Shown here piece after piece: positions 48,227 to 48,620 of a DNA stretch of 48,620 nt. The position numbers were made by a program, and so were the translations under genes. A model generated the notes under the pieces. It was not told the DNA's origin and made no database searches. It saw only the letters and a program-made list of their open reading frames with translations. Within the stretch, counting starts at the first letter, position 1. Every line of letters begins with the position of its first letter. The stretch is taken from NCBI GenBank assembly GCA_035498555.1, contig DATKAB010000198.1, forward strand, positions 1 through 48,620. The letters run 5' to 3'. Source of the DNA: Candidatus Sulfotelmatobacter sp. (GTDB taxonomy: Bacteria; Eisenbacteria; RBG-16-71-46).

Positions 48227-48333
48227 AACAAATCGTCTCTTGACACGCGATGCTTTCGTTGCGCGCGCGATGTTGCGCGCCATTCCGGGCAGGCTTGCTG
48301 CGCGTGCGAGAGGCGCGTGAAACGCGATTATCA

Positions 48334-48351
48334 ACATGCTCTAGAGCATGT
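48334..48351. repeat. Perfect 18-bp palindrome
   Basis: ACATGCTCTAGAGCATGT reads the same on both strands. It stands in an AT-richer patch of the intergenic region with flanking TATCA and AGAAATC. This is the size and symmetry of a dimeric repressor operator. Confidence 0.8.
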
Positions 48352-48482
48352 AGAGAAATCGACAATCATGTCTCGCCTCGCAGCGCTTGCCGCCGTCGCC
48401 GATGAAGGTGCAGCGCTGGCCGTCGCGGCTGGCGACCGCGCGATCGAGCGGCGCACTCAGGAAGCGGGTAGCGGCGCCCCGT

Positions 48483-48620
48483 TCACCGCATTCCACCCGC
48501 CGGCAGCTTCATGCGAACTCCGGCCATGAAGCTGCGGCCGGAGGCCGGAAAGTAGAGCGGGAGATTGTTGCCGTACTGGTCGAGCGTGACGTAGCCGACC
48601 GTCGCGTAGCGGCGATCCGC
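48483..48620 (-). CDS. TonB-dependent receptor-type outer-membrane protein, C-terminal end
   Basis: The last 45 residues of a minus-strand gene that begins right of the window. The sequence (DRRYATVGYVTLDQYGNNLP, then LYFPASGRSFMAGVRMKLPA) matches the final strands of TonB-dependent receptors, where the conserved (Y/F)FP..GR.(F/Y)..G(V/I)(R/S) sequence forms the last turn and strand. It ends GGMR, a few residues beyond the strand, without a terminal aromatic residue, which is slightly unusual. It would import a large substrate such as a siderophore, vitamin or glycan across the outer membrane. The intergenic palindrome at 48334 lies downstream of it and so is not its promoter. Confidence 0.78.
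   Translation of the reverse strand, partial: ADRRYATVGYVTLDQYGNNLPLYFPASGRSFMAGVRMKLPAGGMR

Larger units (their letters stand above)
48158..48482. other. Intergenic region with repeats and palindrome
   Basis: Between the TMEM220-like gene and the receptor end lie a perfect 15-bp tandem repeat (48197-48226), TTGCGCGC repeats near 48259-48280, and a perfect 18-bp palindrome (48334-48351). A TTGACA at 48240-48245 has no good -10 partner. The plus-strand frame from 48368 (MSRLAALAAVADEG...) has poor protein character and I do not call it. Confidence 0.45.

Noticed and set aside
48240-48245. TTGACA as a promoter
   Set aside because: No -10 hexamer at 15-19 bases; the following DNA is CG-repeat rich.
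48317-48529. 70-codon plus-strand frame near the right edge
   Set aside because: Ala/Glu-rich, crosses the palindrome and the receptor gene end, with no homology seen.

Overview
The window is 48.6 kb of GC-rich bacterial DNA. It carries about 35 credible protein genes, one tRNA, and several decayed genes. Most products are exported: signal-peptide proteins, a lipoprotein, outer-membrane barrels and a TonB-type receptor end. Four large secreted proteins end in a FlgD-like/T9SS-type C-terminal beta domain (NPSRG ... WDGRD ... GVYF.R ... RLV.L). That domain style, the GC content and the many beta-propellers suggest an uncultured FCB-group bacterium such as Candidatus Eisenbacteria. This is an inference from gene style; there is no rRNA or marker gene here to confirm it.

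Region by region. 1-4.4 kb looks like a scarred integration region. It holds the end of an HlyD-type adaptor, phased short repeats, a divergent SDR/TetR pair, tRNA-Arg(CCU), a second copy of the repeat motif just past the tRNA, then fragments of an integrase-like gene, a secreted protein, a FlgD-type C-terminal domain and a GGDEF domain around an intact ICMT-like methyltransferase gene. 4.4-6.8 kb has an Asp-box (BNR) repeat lipoprotein and a cold-shock protein gene. 7.4-25.1 kb has three paralogous YVGGxF (DUF5122-like) propeller genes with C-terminal sorting-type domains. They are interleaved with a GAF-degenerate GGDEF protein, a two-domain VOC dioxygenase, an MltF-like transglycosylase translationally coupled to a penicillin-acylase-family hydrolase, a GNAT, and a large secreted protein.

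25.1-31.7 kb holds what I consider the best find: a thioredoxin-fold protein whose reading frame is crossed by a TGA at a UPFC (UxxC) redox motif, with a hairpin at SECIS distance. It is therefore a probable selenoprotein. After it come DUF481, a membrane-anchored PI-PLC-like protein, DUF2277, a barrel protein, two overlapping tiny genes and a small barrel protein. 31.7-36 kb carries a beta-lactamase/retropepsin fusion and a two-component system. One 11-bp direct-repeat box lies upstream of both, which suggests that the response regulator controls itself and the fusion hydrolase.

36-48.6 kb carries a PAP2 phosphatase with a coupled small gene, a large HTH-containing protein of unknown function, an FMN reductase, oligopeptidase B, a giant sortilin-like/BNR propeller protein, a two-TM potassium-channel-like protein, DUF2630, a PH-domain membrane protein, a TMEM220-like protein and the C-terminus of an outer-membrane receptor. 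Several genes appear to be transcribed leaderless, and several convergent pairs share dyads that include their stop codons. Many long open frames antisense to real genes are high-GC artefacts and are left out.
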